Part shown: piece after piece, positions 35,794 through 43,096 of the stretch
Position numbering within the stretch: position 1 is the first letter of the stretch
Layout of the letters: each line of letters begins with the position of its first letter
Assembly: GCF_000337455.1 (NCBI RefSeq)
Contig: NZ_AOIU01000011.1
Coordinates: 60,399 to 124,398, forward strand
DNA from: Halosimplex carlsbadense 2-9-1
GTDB lineage: Archaea; Halobacteriota; Halobacteria; Halobacteriales; Haloarculaceae
Reading direction: 5' to 3'
DNA length: 64,000 nucleotides
Program-made: the position numbers and the translations under genes
The notes under the pieces: generated by a model
The model's input: only the letters and a program-made list of their open reading frames with translations
Database searches by the model: none
Told to the model about the DNA's origin: nothing

Positions 35794-36165
35794 TCAGAAC
35801 GGCGCCGGGGACCCGTCGCCCGAGCCGCCTTCGGCGTCGGCAGATTCCAGCGCGCCGTCCCAGTCGTTCAGCCCGCCGTGGAGGCTCTCGACCGGACCGT
35901 CGACGCCCTCGTAGGAACCGACCAGGCGGGCGGCCTGGACGCTGGATTTGCCCATCGGGCAGACCGTCACGACGCGCTCGGCGCCGTCGAGTTCCTCGAC
36001 GCGGTCGGTCAGCTGGTTCGCCGGGATGTTCTCGCTGCCGGGGATGTGCCCGCGCTCGAACGACCCGGGGTTCCGGATATCGACGATCCGGAGATCCTCG
36101 GGCGGTTGCTCCCCGTTCTCGTCCAGCAGTTCCTGCAGTTCCTCGCCGGAGATCTCGCCGTCCAT
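35794..36165 (-). CDS. Single-domain rhodanese-like sulfurtransferase
   Basis: A 123-aa rhodanese fold with active Cys in VVTVCPMGKSS, a six-residue CPMGKS loop that fits sulfur rather than phosphate. The upstream CH2-type motifs DIRNPGSFERGHIPGSENIP are present. It may move sulfane sulfur for tRNA thiolation or SAMP/UbaA chemistry, but no neighbour proves this. The start ATG has a CATATG-type box about 30 nt upstream. It lies 71 nt beyond the Nudix operon, in the same direction. Confidence 0.9.
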   Translation of the reverse strand: MDGEISGEELQELLDENGEQPPEDLRIVDIRNPGSFERGHIPGSENIPANQLTDRVEELDGAERVVTVCPMGKSSVQAARLVGSYEGVDGPVESLHGGLNDWDGALESADAEGGSGDGSPAPF

Positions 36166-36236
36166 CGTTGGCGGCGATCGGTGGTCGGCCGGCATATGCC
36201 CGTCGGAGTCCACTGGACGCACGCGGCGACGCCGGA

Positions 36237-36839
36237 CTACAGCAGCCCCTCGTCGCGGGCGACCAGCAACGACACGAGCGAAGCGGCGAACGGGACCTCG
36301 CGCGACCGGACGGCAGCGACGGCCTCCTCGGCGGGAACGGCGTACATCTCGATGTCCTCGCCGCCCTCGCGGTCGGGCGCACCCGGTTCGAGGTCCGTCG
36401 CGTAGACCACTCCCTGACGCATCCGCGTCCACGCCGTGGGCTCGAACACCTCCAACAGCTCGGCCTCGTCGGCGCGGAAGCCGGTCTCCTCTCGCAACTC
36501 GCGGACACCGGCCTCGACGAACGACTCGCCGTCGTCGACGGCGCCGCCGGGGACCGTGAGCAGCGACCGGTCCAGCCGGGCGTCGTACTGGTCCAGCAAG
36601 ACGACATCGCCGTCGGCCGTCTCGGCGACGACCGCCACGAAGTCGCCGGGGTCGATCCAGTAGTAGCGGCTCACCGCGCCGTCGGGCTGGCGGTACTCGT
36701 CGTAGCCGGCACTGAAGTAGGGGTTCTCCCAGACGACCTCGGTGTCCAGACGAGTCCAGTCGGCGCCGGCGTCGGCGGGCGGGTCGGCGAGGTCGGCGGC
36801 AGCCACGGACCGAGGGTCGCCGTCCGCCTCGCCCGTCAC
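36237..36839 (-). CDS. Nudix hydrolase, ADP-ribose pyrophosphatase-like (paralogue 2)
   Basis: A 200-aa protein. A perfect Nudix box (G-x5-E-x7-RELREETGF) is at about residues 98-120. The N-terminal strand VVWENPYFSAGYDEYRQPDG and a C-terminal helix ending ARDEGLL match the next gene upstream, with which it overlaps by 4 nt (36836-36839). The pattern is ADP-ribose/nucleoside-diphosphate-sugar pyrophosphatase-like, but the substrate is not proved. It is the last gene of a three-gene operon (37878 to 36237). Confidence 0.88.
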   Translation of the reverse strand: MTGEADGDPRSVAAADLADPPADAGADWTRLDTEVVWENPYFSAGYDEYRQPDGAVSRYYWIDPGDFVAVVAETADGDVVLLDQYDARLDRSLLTVPGGAVDDGESFVEAGVRELREETGFRADEAELLEVFEPTAWTRMRQGVVYATDLEPGAPDREGGEDIEMYAVPAEEAVAAVRSREVPFAASLVSLLVARDEGLL

Positions 36840-37465
36840 AGCAGCCCGTCCTCCTTCGCGAGCAGTATCCCCTCGATGGTGGCGTCGTTGGCGGGTTGGC
36901 GCCGGGCCACCGCCAGCGCGTCGTCGATCGGGACCGTCGTCACCGAGAGGAACTCGTTACCGTCGAGTTTCCGCTCGACCGGTTCGAGGCCCTCGGCGAA
37001 GACGATGCCCCGACGGTGGCGGAGGACGCCGGTCGAACACCAGAAGTCTTCGATCAGCGAGATGCCGGCGGGGTCGAAGCCGGTCTCCTCGCGCAACTCG
37101 CGGGCGCCGGCGGTCGTGAACGACTCGCCGTCCTCGACGATGCCGGCGGGGAGTTCGAGACACTGCTCGCCGATGACGGGGCGGTACTGGTCGACGAGGA
37201 CGAGGTCGTCGCCCGACCGCGCGACGACGACGACGGCGTCGGGGAGTTCGGCCCAGTAGTAGGACTTCTCGGTGCCGTCCGGTTGCTCGACGCGGTCGTA
37301 GCCGCCGGTGTACCAGCCGGTCTCGTACTCGGTCGCGCGGTCGGTGACCGGCCAGTCGTGGTCGGGTTCGCGGACCGGTCCGTCCGCGGCCGCGTCGGTC
37401 GTCGAGCCGTCGTCGCTCCTCTCGCGGTTGGCGTCGCGTCCGTCGCCGTCCTCGGGATCGCTCAT
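36836..37465 (-). CDS. Nudix hydrolase, ADP-ribose pyrophosphatase-like (paralogue 1)
   Basis: A 209-aa protein. After an acidic 40-residue N-terminus, the core begins YETGWYTGGYDRVEQPDG and contains the perfect box G-x5-E-x7-RELREETGF at about residues 113-135. It ends in AKEDGLL, just as its downstream paralogue ends in ARDEGLL. The two are a tandem duplication. Start codon and upstream stop overlap (ATGA, 37462-37465), so translation is coupled to the membrane protein gene before it. Confidence 0.88.
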   Translation of the reverse strand: MSDPEDGDGRDANRERSDDGSTTDAAADGPVREPDHDWPVTDRATEYETGWYTGGYDRVEQPDGTEKSYYWAELPDAVVVVARSGDDLVLVDQYRPVIGEQCLELPAGIVEDGESFTTAGARELREETGFDPAGISLIEDFWCSTGVLRHRRGIVFAEGLEPVERKLDGNEFLSVTTVPIDDALAVARRQPANDATIEGILLAKEDGLL

Positions 37466-37878
37466 GGTCGCTGTGAGACCGCGACCCGGTAAAACGTGCC
37501 GTTGTACGAGACGAGCACGCCCGACTCGGAGACGGCGGTCGCGTTGCGCGCCGACAGCGTCGAGCGCTCGTCGAACGGCGAGTGGGTGAACGACTCCTTG
37601 AACCCCCACGGTCCCTTCCGGTAGGGGTCGGAACTGCCGTTCCGGAGCGCTTGCGTGGTGTAGGGGTACTGTCGCTCCGAGAGCGCGGAGCCGTTGACGG
37701 CGGCGCTCTCGTTGACCGCCACCGTTCCGTTCGCCGACGCGTTCCCCGCGTCGACGGGCTCGGCGGTGACGTAGTAGGGGTCGCCGCTCGCGAGCAGCGA
37801 CGGGAGGGCACCGAGCGCGAGCAGCGCGACCATCACTCCGAGGATCAACAGGACGGCGTTGCGGGTGACCCGACGCAT
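37462..37878 (-). CDS. Membrane-anchored extracellular protein of unknown function
   Basis: A 138-aa protein. One N-terminal hydrophobic helix (residues 7-30) is preceded by MRRVTRN, so the body is outside. The ectodomain has many NxS/T sequons (NASANGT, NESA, NGSA, NGSS, NATA, NGT), suggesting N-glycosylation. It is first in an operon with two Nudix hydrolases, overlapping the first by 4 nt. A CGTTTTC box is centred 27-28 nt upstream of the ATG. No family is recognised. Confidence 0.68.
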   Translation of the reverse strand: MRRVTRNAVLLILGVMVALLALGALPSLLASGDPYYVTAEPVDAGNASANGTVAVNESAAVNGSALSERQYPYTTQALRNGSSDPYRKGPWGFKESFTHSPFDERSTLSARNATAVSESGVLVSYNGTFYRVAVSQRP

Positions 37879-37948
37879 ACCCCTCGCTACGGCCGAGCGA
37901 GTGAAAACGACACGGATACGCGGTCGCCCGACGAACTTCCCGCCCGCC

Positions 37949-38446
37949 TCACTCTGTGTCGGACTCGGTGGCGTCCCCGTCGGCCTCGTCGGGTCCCTCG
38001 CCCGCCCCGTCCGCGCTCTCGTCGCCGTCGGTCACAAGCTCGCGGTAGATCCGGCCGAACGCCTGCCGGCGGAGCGTGCCGACGGCGGCCTCGCGTTCCT
38101 CGTGGAACGTGGCTGCGACGACGGTGTCCGCCGCGGGCGCGGCGTGCCAGACGACGCTGTCGACGTTCTCGCTGCCGACCTCGCGGACTTCGTAGTCGTC
38201 GTGTTCGGCGACCCACTCGTCGAACGCCTCGCGCGAGCCCACGCGGACCTCCAGCAGGGAGGCGAACAGGGCGTCGCGGGCGGTCTCGACGACCTCGCTC
38301 GTCACGCGGTCGCGGTACTCCTCGGCGTTCATCTCCATGGCCTTCGCGGTCTCCTTGACGACGACCTGGGCCGTCGACCCGAGCGCCTCGTAGCGCTCGC
38401 GGGCCGCGGCGGCGGTCGCCGGCGCGAGCGTCCCTTCGGTGTCCAT
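37949..38446 (-). CDS. Haloarchaeal DUF5809-type protein
   Basis: A 165-aa soluble protein. Residues 1-130 are largely helical (ARERYEALGSTAQVVVKETAKAM..., then EVVETARDALFASLLEV) with a beta section around WVAEHDDYEVREVGSENVDSVVWH; an acidic tail follows. I recall this family as DUF5809, found only in haloarchaea beside a CPVCG-finger protein, as here. Function is unknown. It lies 24 nt downstream of that gene, in the same direction. A CCTAAG box lies inside the gap, 26 nt before the ATG. Confidence 0.7.
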   Translation of the reverse strand: MDTEGTLAPATAAAARERYEALGSTAQVVVKETAKAMEMNAEEYRDRVTSEVVETARDALFASLLEVRVGSREAFDEWVAEHDDYEVREVGSENVDSVVWHAAPAADTVVAATFHEEREAAVGTLRRQAFGRIYRELVTDGDESADGAGEGPDEADGDATESDTE

Positions 38447-38470
38447 GTCAGCCCGTTCGGCGGCCGCGAC

Positions 38471-38983
38471 TTAGGAGTCCCCGGTTTCGTCACCGTCGGC
38501 GCCGGCCGCGTCCGGGGCGTCGCCGTCGTCGGTGTCACCGTCCGCGGCGTCGTCGTCGCCGGCGTTCTCTCGTCGTCGCCGCGTCAGCTCCTTCGCTTCG
38601 GCGAGCACGTCGTCGGTCTCGCCCTCGAAGTGGTCGAGGTCGGCGACGCCGCCCGGTGCCGCGCTCTCGACGGCGTCGGAGGGGCCGGTGGCTTGGCCGT
38701 CGCCGTGCTGGTGCCCGCCGTGGCCGTGGTCGTGCTGGTAGCCGCCGCCGTGGTCGTGGCCGTCGGTGGTGTCCTCGAAGACCTGCGGGAACTCCGCCTC
38801 GTCGGCGTGGTCGACGACGCGCTCGGCGAGTTCCGGCGGGTCGAGCGCGGCCCAGCCGTCGACGCGGTCGTCGAGCCACGCCTCGTGGTCGCCGCCGCGG
38901 AGCATGGCCGTGAACGCGAGGTGGTTGGCGAGGTGCTCGGCGTCGGTCTGGGGGTCGCCGCAGACGGGACACGCGTAGCCCAT
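38471..38983 (-). CDS. Haloarchaeal CPVCG zinc-finger protein (DUF5810-type) with His-rich segment
   Basis: A 170-aa protein. The N-terminus MGYACPVCGDPQTDAEHLANHLAF looks like a C2H2-type finger (CxxC...HxxxH). The middle has DHGGGYQHDHGHGGHQHGDG, eight His within 21 residues, a likely metal-binding stretch. The tail is acidic Asp/Ala-rich. It is paired with the DUF5809-type gene. The ATG is supported by a CATATG box centred 27-28 nt upstream. Its role is unknown; metal sensing or nucleic-acid binding is possible. Confidence 0.72.
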   Translation of the reverse strand: MGYACPVCGDPQTDAEHLANHLAFTAMLRGGDHEAWLDDRVDGWAALDPPELAERVVDHADEAEFPQVFEDTTDGHDHGGGYQHDHGHGGHQHGDGQATGPSDAVESAAPGGVADLDHFEGETDDVLAEAKELTRRRRENAGDDDAADGDTDDGDAPDAAGADGDETGDS

Positions 38984-39101
38984 ATTCGCCCCGACGGCCG
39001 CGAGGCGCATATGCCTTTCAGAACCGAGCGAGCGGTGGCGCCCGACCGGGGCGGTCGAGGAGCCGACACACGTAAGGACCGGACGGCCGTCGGATCCGGT
39101 G

Positions 39102-39671
39102 ATGTGGCCCTGGGGACACCTGGCGATGGCGTACCTCGTCTACAGCTGCTACTCGCGACTCACGCGGGGTCACCGCCCGACCGCCGCGACCGCGCTGGTC
39201 GTCGCCGTCGCCTCGCAGTTCCCCGACCTGGTCGACAAACCGCTGGCGTGGACGCTGGCGGTCCTGCCGTCCGGACGGTCGCTCGCCCACTCGCTGCTCG
39301 TGTTAATGCCGCTGATCGCGGTGCTCTACACCGCTGCTCGGGTCCGCGACGAGGGCGAGGCACCGCTCGCGGTCGCGTTCGGGATCGGCGCGCTCGTCCA
39401 CACCTTCGGGGACGCGTTCTACTCGCTGGTCGCGCTGGAGTTCCGCGAGGCCGGGTTCATGCTGTGGCCGGCGGTCCCGCCCCTGGAGTACGAGATCGAA
39501 CAGAGCTTCGCGGCCCACTTCGCGCTGATCGACGCCTCGCCCGAGCTGTACTTCGAGTTCCTGCTCGTCGGGGTCGCCCTCGTCGTCTGGCGGGCGGACG
39601 GCTACCCCGGCCTCGCGACGGTCCTCGCGCTGCCCGCCCGCGCCTGGCGCGGCGTCACCGGGGCGGAGTGA
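39102..39671 (+). CDS. YdjM/LexA-regulated-type membrane-bound metal-dependent hydrolase
   Basis: A 189-aa membrane protein. It begins WPWGHLAMAYL and has FPDLVDKPLAW (about residues 41-51), SLAHSLLVLMP (about 60-70) and LVHTFGDAFYS (about 99-109). This His/Asp pattern in hydrophobic surroundings matches YdjM/DUF457 proteins. Four or five helices are visible. GTG 39099 directly precedes the ATG, so either could initiate. A second, shorter relative is at 33981-34352 on the other strand. Confidence 0.78.
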   Translation: MWPWGHLAMAYLVYSCYSRLTRGHRPTAATALVVAVASQFPDLVDKPLAWTLAVLPSGRSLAHSLLVLMPLIAVLYTAARVRDEGEAPLAVAFGIGALVHTFGDAFYSLVALEFREAGFMLWPAVPPLEYEIEQSFAAHFALIDASPELYFEFLLVGVALVVWRADGYPGLATVLALPARAWRGVTGAE

Positions 39672-39697
39672 GTCGCGGCCTTCGCCACTAGCCATCG

Positions 39698-40333
39698 ATG
39701 CCCGAGTTCCCCGACCCCGAGACCCGGAACGCGTTGGCCGAGGACTGCCGGCGCTGTCCCGCGCTCGCGGACTGCCGCGAGCGCATCACCTGGGGCAACG
39801 GTCCCGAAGACGCCTCGGTACTGGTCGTCGGCGAGGCACCGGCCGCGGGCGACCCCGACGCCGAGCGCTGGCGCGGCGGCAACCTGACCGGGTTGGCCTA
39901 CACCTCGCGGCGCTCAGGACGGAAGATCCGCCAGATCGTCGCCGACGCGGGCTACGCCGGCGACGCCTACTACACGAACGCGGTCAAGTGCTTCCCCGCG
40001 GACCCCGACGACCCGACCGACAACCGCGAGCCGACCGCCGAGGAGCTGGCGAACTGTCGGCCGTACCTCGTCGAGGAGATCCGAGCGGTCGACCCGGTCG
40101 CCGTGCTCGCGACCGGGAAGCACGCCACGAAGTCGGTGCTGGCGGTCGAGGGGCGAGAGCTGGACGGATTCCTCGAATCAGTGCTGGAGCCGGTCGACTG
40201 CGAGCAGTTGGGAACGACGCTCGTTCCGCTCGTCCACCCCTCGTACCAGGAGGTCTGGATCGGGCGACTCGGATACTCGCGCGAGGAGTACGTCGCGGCG
40301 ATCCGGGAGACACTGTCGGAGTTGCGAACGTGA
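39698..40333 (+). CDS. Uracil-DNA glycosylase superfamily protein with 4Fe-4S site
   Basis: A 211-aa DNA repair enzyme fold. Four Cys expected to hold an iron-sulfur cluster are C17, C20, C98 (NAVKC) and C120 (ANC). Motif 1 is GEAPAAGDPDAER (residues 45-57) and motif 2 is HPSYQEVW near residue 180. The layout follows family 4/5 thermostable UDGs. The first motif differs from canonical family 4 GEAPG, and an insert WRGGNLTGLAYTS follows. It starts 26 nt after the upstream membrane gene in the same direction and may be cotranscribed with it. Confidence 0.85.
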   Translation: MPEFPDPETRNALAEDCRRCPALADCRERITWGNGPEDASVLVVGEAPAAGDPDAERWRGGNLTGLAYTSRRSGRKIRQIVADAGYAGDAYYTNAVKCFPADPDDPTDNREPTAEELANCRPYLVEEIRAVDPVAVLATGKHATKSVLAVEGRELDGFLESVLEPVDCEQLGTTLVPLVHPSYQEVWIGRLGYSREEYVAAIRETLSELRT

Positions 40334-40375
40334 TCGCTTCTGCGGCCGGACCACTTCCGCCGCGCTTGCCGAACG

Positions 40376-40383
40376 TTGATATC
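40376..40383 (+). promoter_or_regulatory. TATA-like box for the DUF5817-type gene
   Basis: TTGATATC centred 28 nt before the ATG at 40408; predicts a leaderless transcript. Confidence 0.45.
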
Positions 40384-40407
40384 GGGGGGCGCGCTACCCC
40401 GGGATAG

Positions 40408-40929
40408 ATGTACGCCGTCGTGGGCTGTAGCGACTGTTCGATGCTCTGGGTCGTCGAGGGGCGCCCGGAGACGAGTCAGTGCCCCCGCTGCGGGACGACT
40501 CGCCAGTACGCCAAACGCAAGAAGTTCGTCTCCACCGAGCAGGAGGACCACGCCCGCGAGGTGCGCGCGTCGATGCTCGCCAACCGACAGGGCCACGGCG
40601 ACGCCTTCGCCGAACTCGACTCGTTCACCGAGATGGAGCGCCAGATCGACGAGGTCGGACCCTCCGACACCGAGTACCTCGAAGGATCGGGGCTGGACGC
40701 CGACGCGGTCGCCGAGGCGGGCGAGCGGGCGATGGAGGCCAGCGGGTCCAAGAGCCGGAAAGAGCGGGTTCGCGAGGCCGTCCGCGAAGTCGACGAGGCG
40801 ACCGAGGCGGCGGTCGTCGACTACGCCGCCGAACGGGGGGTCGACGCCGAGTACACGCGGAAGACCCTCGAAAAGCTCGTTCGAGCGGGTGAGGCAACCG
40901 AGAACCGGGGTACCTATCGACTACTTTAG
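40408..40929 (+). CDS. Zinc-ribbon and winged-helix haloarchaeal protein (DUF5817-type)
   Basis: A 173-aa protein. The N-terminal zinc ribbon has CSDC (residues 7-10) and CPRC (25-28). A charged linker follows, and the C-terminal third (about 115-173) is helical and ends in a helix-turn-helix-like VDAEYTRKTLEKLVRAGEATENRGTYRLL. The plan suggests a DNA- or RNA-binding regulator; I recall it as DUF5817, restricted to haloarchaea. Its stop overlaps the stop of the convergent membrane gene by 4 nt. Confidence 0.75.
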   Translation: MYAVVGCSDCSMLWVVEGRPETSQCPRCGTTRQYAKRKKFVSTEQEDHAREVRASMLANRQGHGDAFAELDSFTEMERQIDEVGPSDTEYLEGSGLDADAVAEAGERAMEASGSKSRKERVREAVREVDEATEAAVVDYAAERGVDAEYTRKTLEKLVRAGEATENRGTYRLL

Positions 40930-41309
40930 AGGATGAACACGACCGCGAATATCGGGACGCCGACGCAGTAGACGAGGCCGTAGACGAACAGGTTCGTCGG
41001 AACTTTCCCCTCGTGTTTGGGCTCGTCCAGCGTCTCGTGGCTCATGGTGTCGTGGAACTGCGCGGGGATGTCCTCGCGGACGGTGGCCCGCGAGCGGAAC
41101 CGATCGAGCGGGTCCCAACCGGTCAGGCCGAGCTTCCAGGCCGCCGAGACGACCCAGACGATCCCGAGGACCGGCCCGAGAAAGAGGAAGACGAGGCCGA
41201 CGATCGGGTTGAGGACGCCGGCGTCGACAGCGCCACCGACGAGGCGGACGGTCGCCACTGGCGCGATGACTCCCGCGGCGGCCGCGTAGATCGGAGCCTT
41301 CTCGTCCAT
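40926..41309 (-). CDS. Haloarchaeal membrane protein of unknown function
   Basis: A 127-aa protein with three hydrophobic helices: about residues 10-28, 32-54 and 105-126. The middle is a soluble loop, KLGLTGWDPLDRFRSRATVREDIPAQFHDTM. The family is not recognised. The ATG (MDEKAPIY) has a CCTATTG box about 28 nt upstream. Its 3' end overlaps the convergent zinc-ribbon gene by 4 nt. Confidence 0.7.
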   Translation of the reverse strand: MDEKAPIYAAAAGVIAPVATVRLVGGAVDAGVLNPIVGLVFLFLGPVLGIVWVVSAAWKLGLTGWDPLDRFRSRATVREDIPAQFHDTMSHETLDEPKHEGKVPTNLFVYGLVYCVGVPIFAVVFIL

Positions 41310-41358
41310 CGTCGGATGGGAGGGTAGCGACCGCAATAGGCGTTTCTCCGGCGCCCCC

Positions 41359-41577
41359 TCAGACAAGGCCGAGCGCCTTCGCGGCGCCGGCGAGGGCGGC
41401 CAGCGTCGTCGCCGCGAGCTTCAGGAGTCGCATGATCCGGGTCGCCCGGCGCACCGGCAGGTCGTCGTCACCGCCCTCGCCGCCGTCGTCGCGACATTCG
41501 TCACCGTCTCCCTCGACGGACGGCTCGTCGATCGCTGTCGTGCGGACGCTGCGGTCCGCGGTACTGTTCGAAGGCAT
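41359..41577 (-). CDS. Small hypothetical protein with C-terminal hydrophobic helix
   Basis: A 72-aa protein. An acidic Gly/Asp-rich N-terminal half (ECRDDGGEGGDDD) is followed by a basic stretch and a single C-terminal hydrophobic segment (about residues 52-70), as in tail-anchored proteins. There is no good -27 box and no neighbour support; the frame could be fortuitous, though its composition fits haloarchaeal coding sequence. Confidence 0.4.
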   Translation of the reverse strand: MPSNSTADRSVRTTAIDEPSVEGDGDECRDDGGEGGDDDLPVRRATRIMRLLKLAATTLAALAGAAKALGLV

Positions 41578-41748
41578 GGGTGTGGGCGCGCCCGCCGGGG
41601 GTCCCGGTCGGACGCACTCGAACTACCGGGCCTCGGTAGGTAAACGCCAGCCGTCACCGGAGCGAAAGTGAACGTCGAGCCGATACTCCGGACTGAAAAG
41701 ATCTCCGCCGATCAGGTACCGTCTCCCGACAGAGGCCGTCGGGGCCGG

Positions 41749-43008
41749 TTACCGACCGAGTTCCTCGTGGGCGCTGGAGAGATGTCTGGAGGCGAGCGCC
41801 GAGACGAGCGAGAGCTCGCCTGCGAGCGCGCCGGCCGCGATGACCTCCGCGAGCCCGTCGGCGTTCGAGCCGACCGGGTCGCCGCCGCCGGCGAACCCGA
41901 TCACGTCGAGCAGCTCCGACTGGGTGGCGAGATCCGTGCCGCCGCCGACGGTGCCGACCTGGAGACTGGCGAGGTTGACGCTGGCGTACAGTTCCTCCTC
42001 GCGGGCCTCGACAGTGGTGATGCAGTTGCTCCCCTCGACGACGTGGGCCTCGTCCTGGCCGGTGGCGATGAAGACACCGGCGACGACGTTAGCGGCCTGG
42101 GCGTTGAACCCGAGGCTCCCCGCTTTGGCGCTGCCGATCAGGTTCTTGCGCGTGTTGGCCTCCTCGATGGCCTCGGGAGTGGTCCCGAACCGCTCCTCGA
42201 CGACCGCGCGCGGGATGGTCACGTCCGCGGTGACGGTGTGGCCCCGCCCCTCGACGGCGTTGATGGCGGCGGGCTTCTTGTCCGTACAGAGGTTGCCCGA
42301 CAGCGCGACCAGCGAGGCCGGTGTCTCGTCCTCGACCACCTCGGCGGCGGCGCGGGTGGCGATGGTCGCCATGTTCATCCCGTTGGCGTCGCCGGTGTCG
42401 TAAGAAAAGCGCAGGAAGACGGAGTCGCCGACGACGTACGGCGTCACCGACTGGAGGCGGCCGTGACTGGTCGTCCCCTCGGCGGCCTCGGCGAGTCGGT
42501 CCTCGTTGTCCTCGACCCACTCGGCGACCTCGGCGCCCTCGGCCACGCCGTCGACGCGGAAGACGGGCGCACGGGTCATCCCGCGCTTTGTCACTCGAAC
42601 CGTCGCGCCGCCGGCCGCCGAGATGGCCGAACAGCCGCGGTTGACGCTGGCGACCAGGGCTCCCTCGGTGGTCGCGATGGGGAGGTAAAAGTCGCCGTCG
42701 GCGGCCTCGCCGTGGACTTCGACGGGGCCGGCGACGCCGACGGGGAGTTGCGCCCCGCCGACGAGGTTCTCGATGTTCGAGTCGGCCGACTCGGCGGCGA
42801 AAGCGTAGTCGCCGGTCGCCGAGAGGTCGACGCCGGTGTCGCGCTCGACGACCAGCCGGCGGGCGGTCGCCGCGGTTTCGGCGTCGGCGTGGTCGTCGAG
42901 CTCGTAGAGCCGCAGGTCGCCGTCGGCGACGCGGTCGGCGAGGGCCTGGGGGTCGGCCCCTCCATCGACACTCGCGTCGGCGGCGTCGTCCTCAGAGTCG
43001 TCGGTCAT
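41749..43008 (-). CDS. hmgA: Hydroxymethylglutaryl-CoA reductase (NADPH), class I
   Basis: Makes mevalonate for archaeal isoprenoid lipids and is the target of statins. Length is 419 aa. Signatures are ENLVGGAQLPVGVAGP (substrate), GDANGMNM (NADPH site), DKKPAAIN (catalytic Lys), GTVGGGT and the C-terminal SRHLSSAHEEL with the catalytic His. The acidic N-terminal 30 residues are a salt adaptation. The ATG was chosen over an upstream in-frame start because the sense CCTTAGG box (43033-43039) is 28 nt before it. Divergent from the amidohydrolase gene. Confidence 0.97.
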   Translation of the reverse strand: MTDDSEDDAADASVDGGADPQALADRVADGDLRLYELDDHADAETAATARRLVVERDTGVDLSATGDYAFAAESADSNIENLVGGAQLPVGVAGPVEVHGEAADGDFYLPIATTEGALVASVNRGCSAISAAGGATVRVTKRGMTRAPVFRVDGVAEGAEVAEWVEDNEDRLAEAAEGTTSHGRLQSVTPYVVGDSVFLRFSYDTGDANGMNMATIATRAAAEVVEDETPASLVALSGNLCTDKKPAAINAVEGRGHTVTADVTIPRAVVEERFGTTPEAIEEANTRKNLIGSAKAGSLGFNAQAANVVAGVFIATGQDEAHVVEGSNCITTVEAREEELYASVNLASLQVGTVGGGTDLATQSELLDVIGFAGGGDPVGSNADGLAEVIAAGALAGELSLVSALASRHLSSAHEELGR

Positions 43009-43032
43009 GCCCGGAGCCTCGCGGTCGACGTT

Positions 43033-43039
43033 CCTAAGG
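43033..43039 (-). promoter_or_regulatory. TATA-like box of hmgA
   Basis: Sense CCTTAGG, 28 nt before the ATG at 43008, part of an 88-bp divergent promoter region. Confidence 0.5.
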
Positions 43040-43064
43040 GTTGCTGTCCGGTCCTCGCCCGAAC

Positions 43065-43071
43065 GTTTAGG
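43065..43071 (+). promoter_or_regulatory. TATA-like box of the amidohydrolase gene
   Basis: GTTTAGG centred 29 nt before the ATG at 43097. With the hmgA box on the other strand it makes a back-to-back leaderless promoter pair. Confidence 0.5.
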
Positions 43072-43096
43072 GGCGCGCCGGCCACCAGTTTCCACC

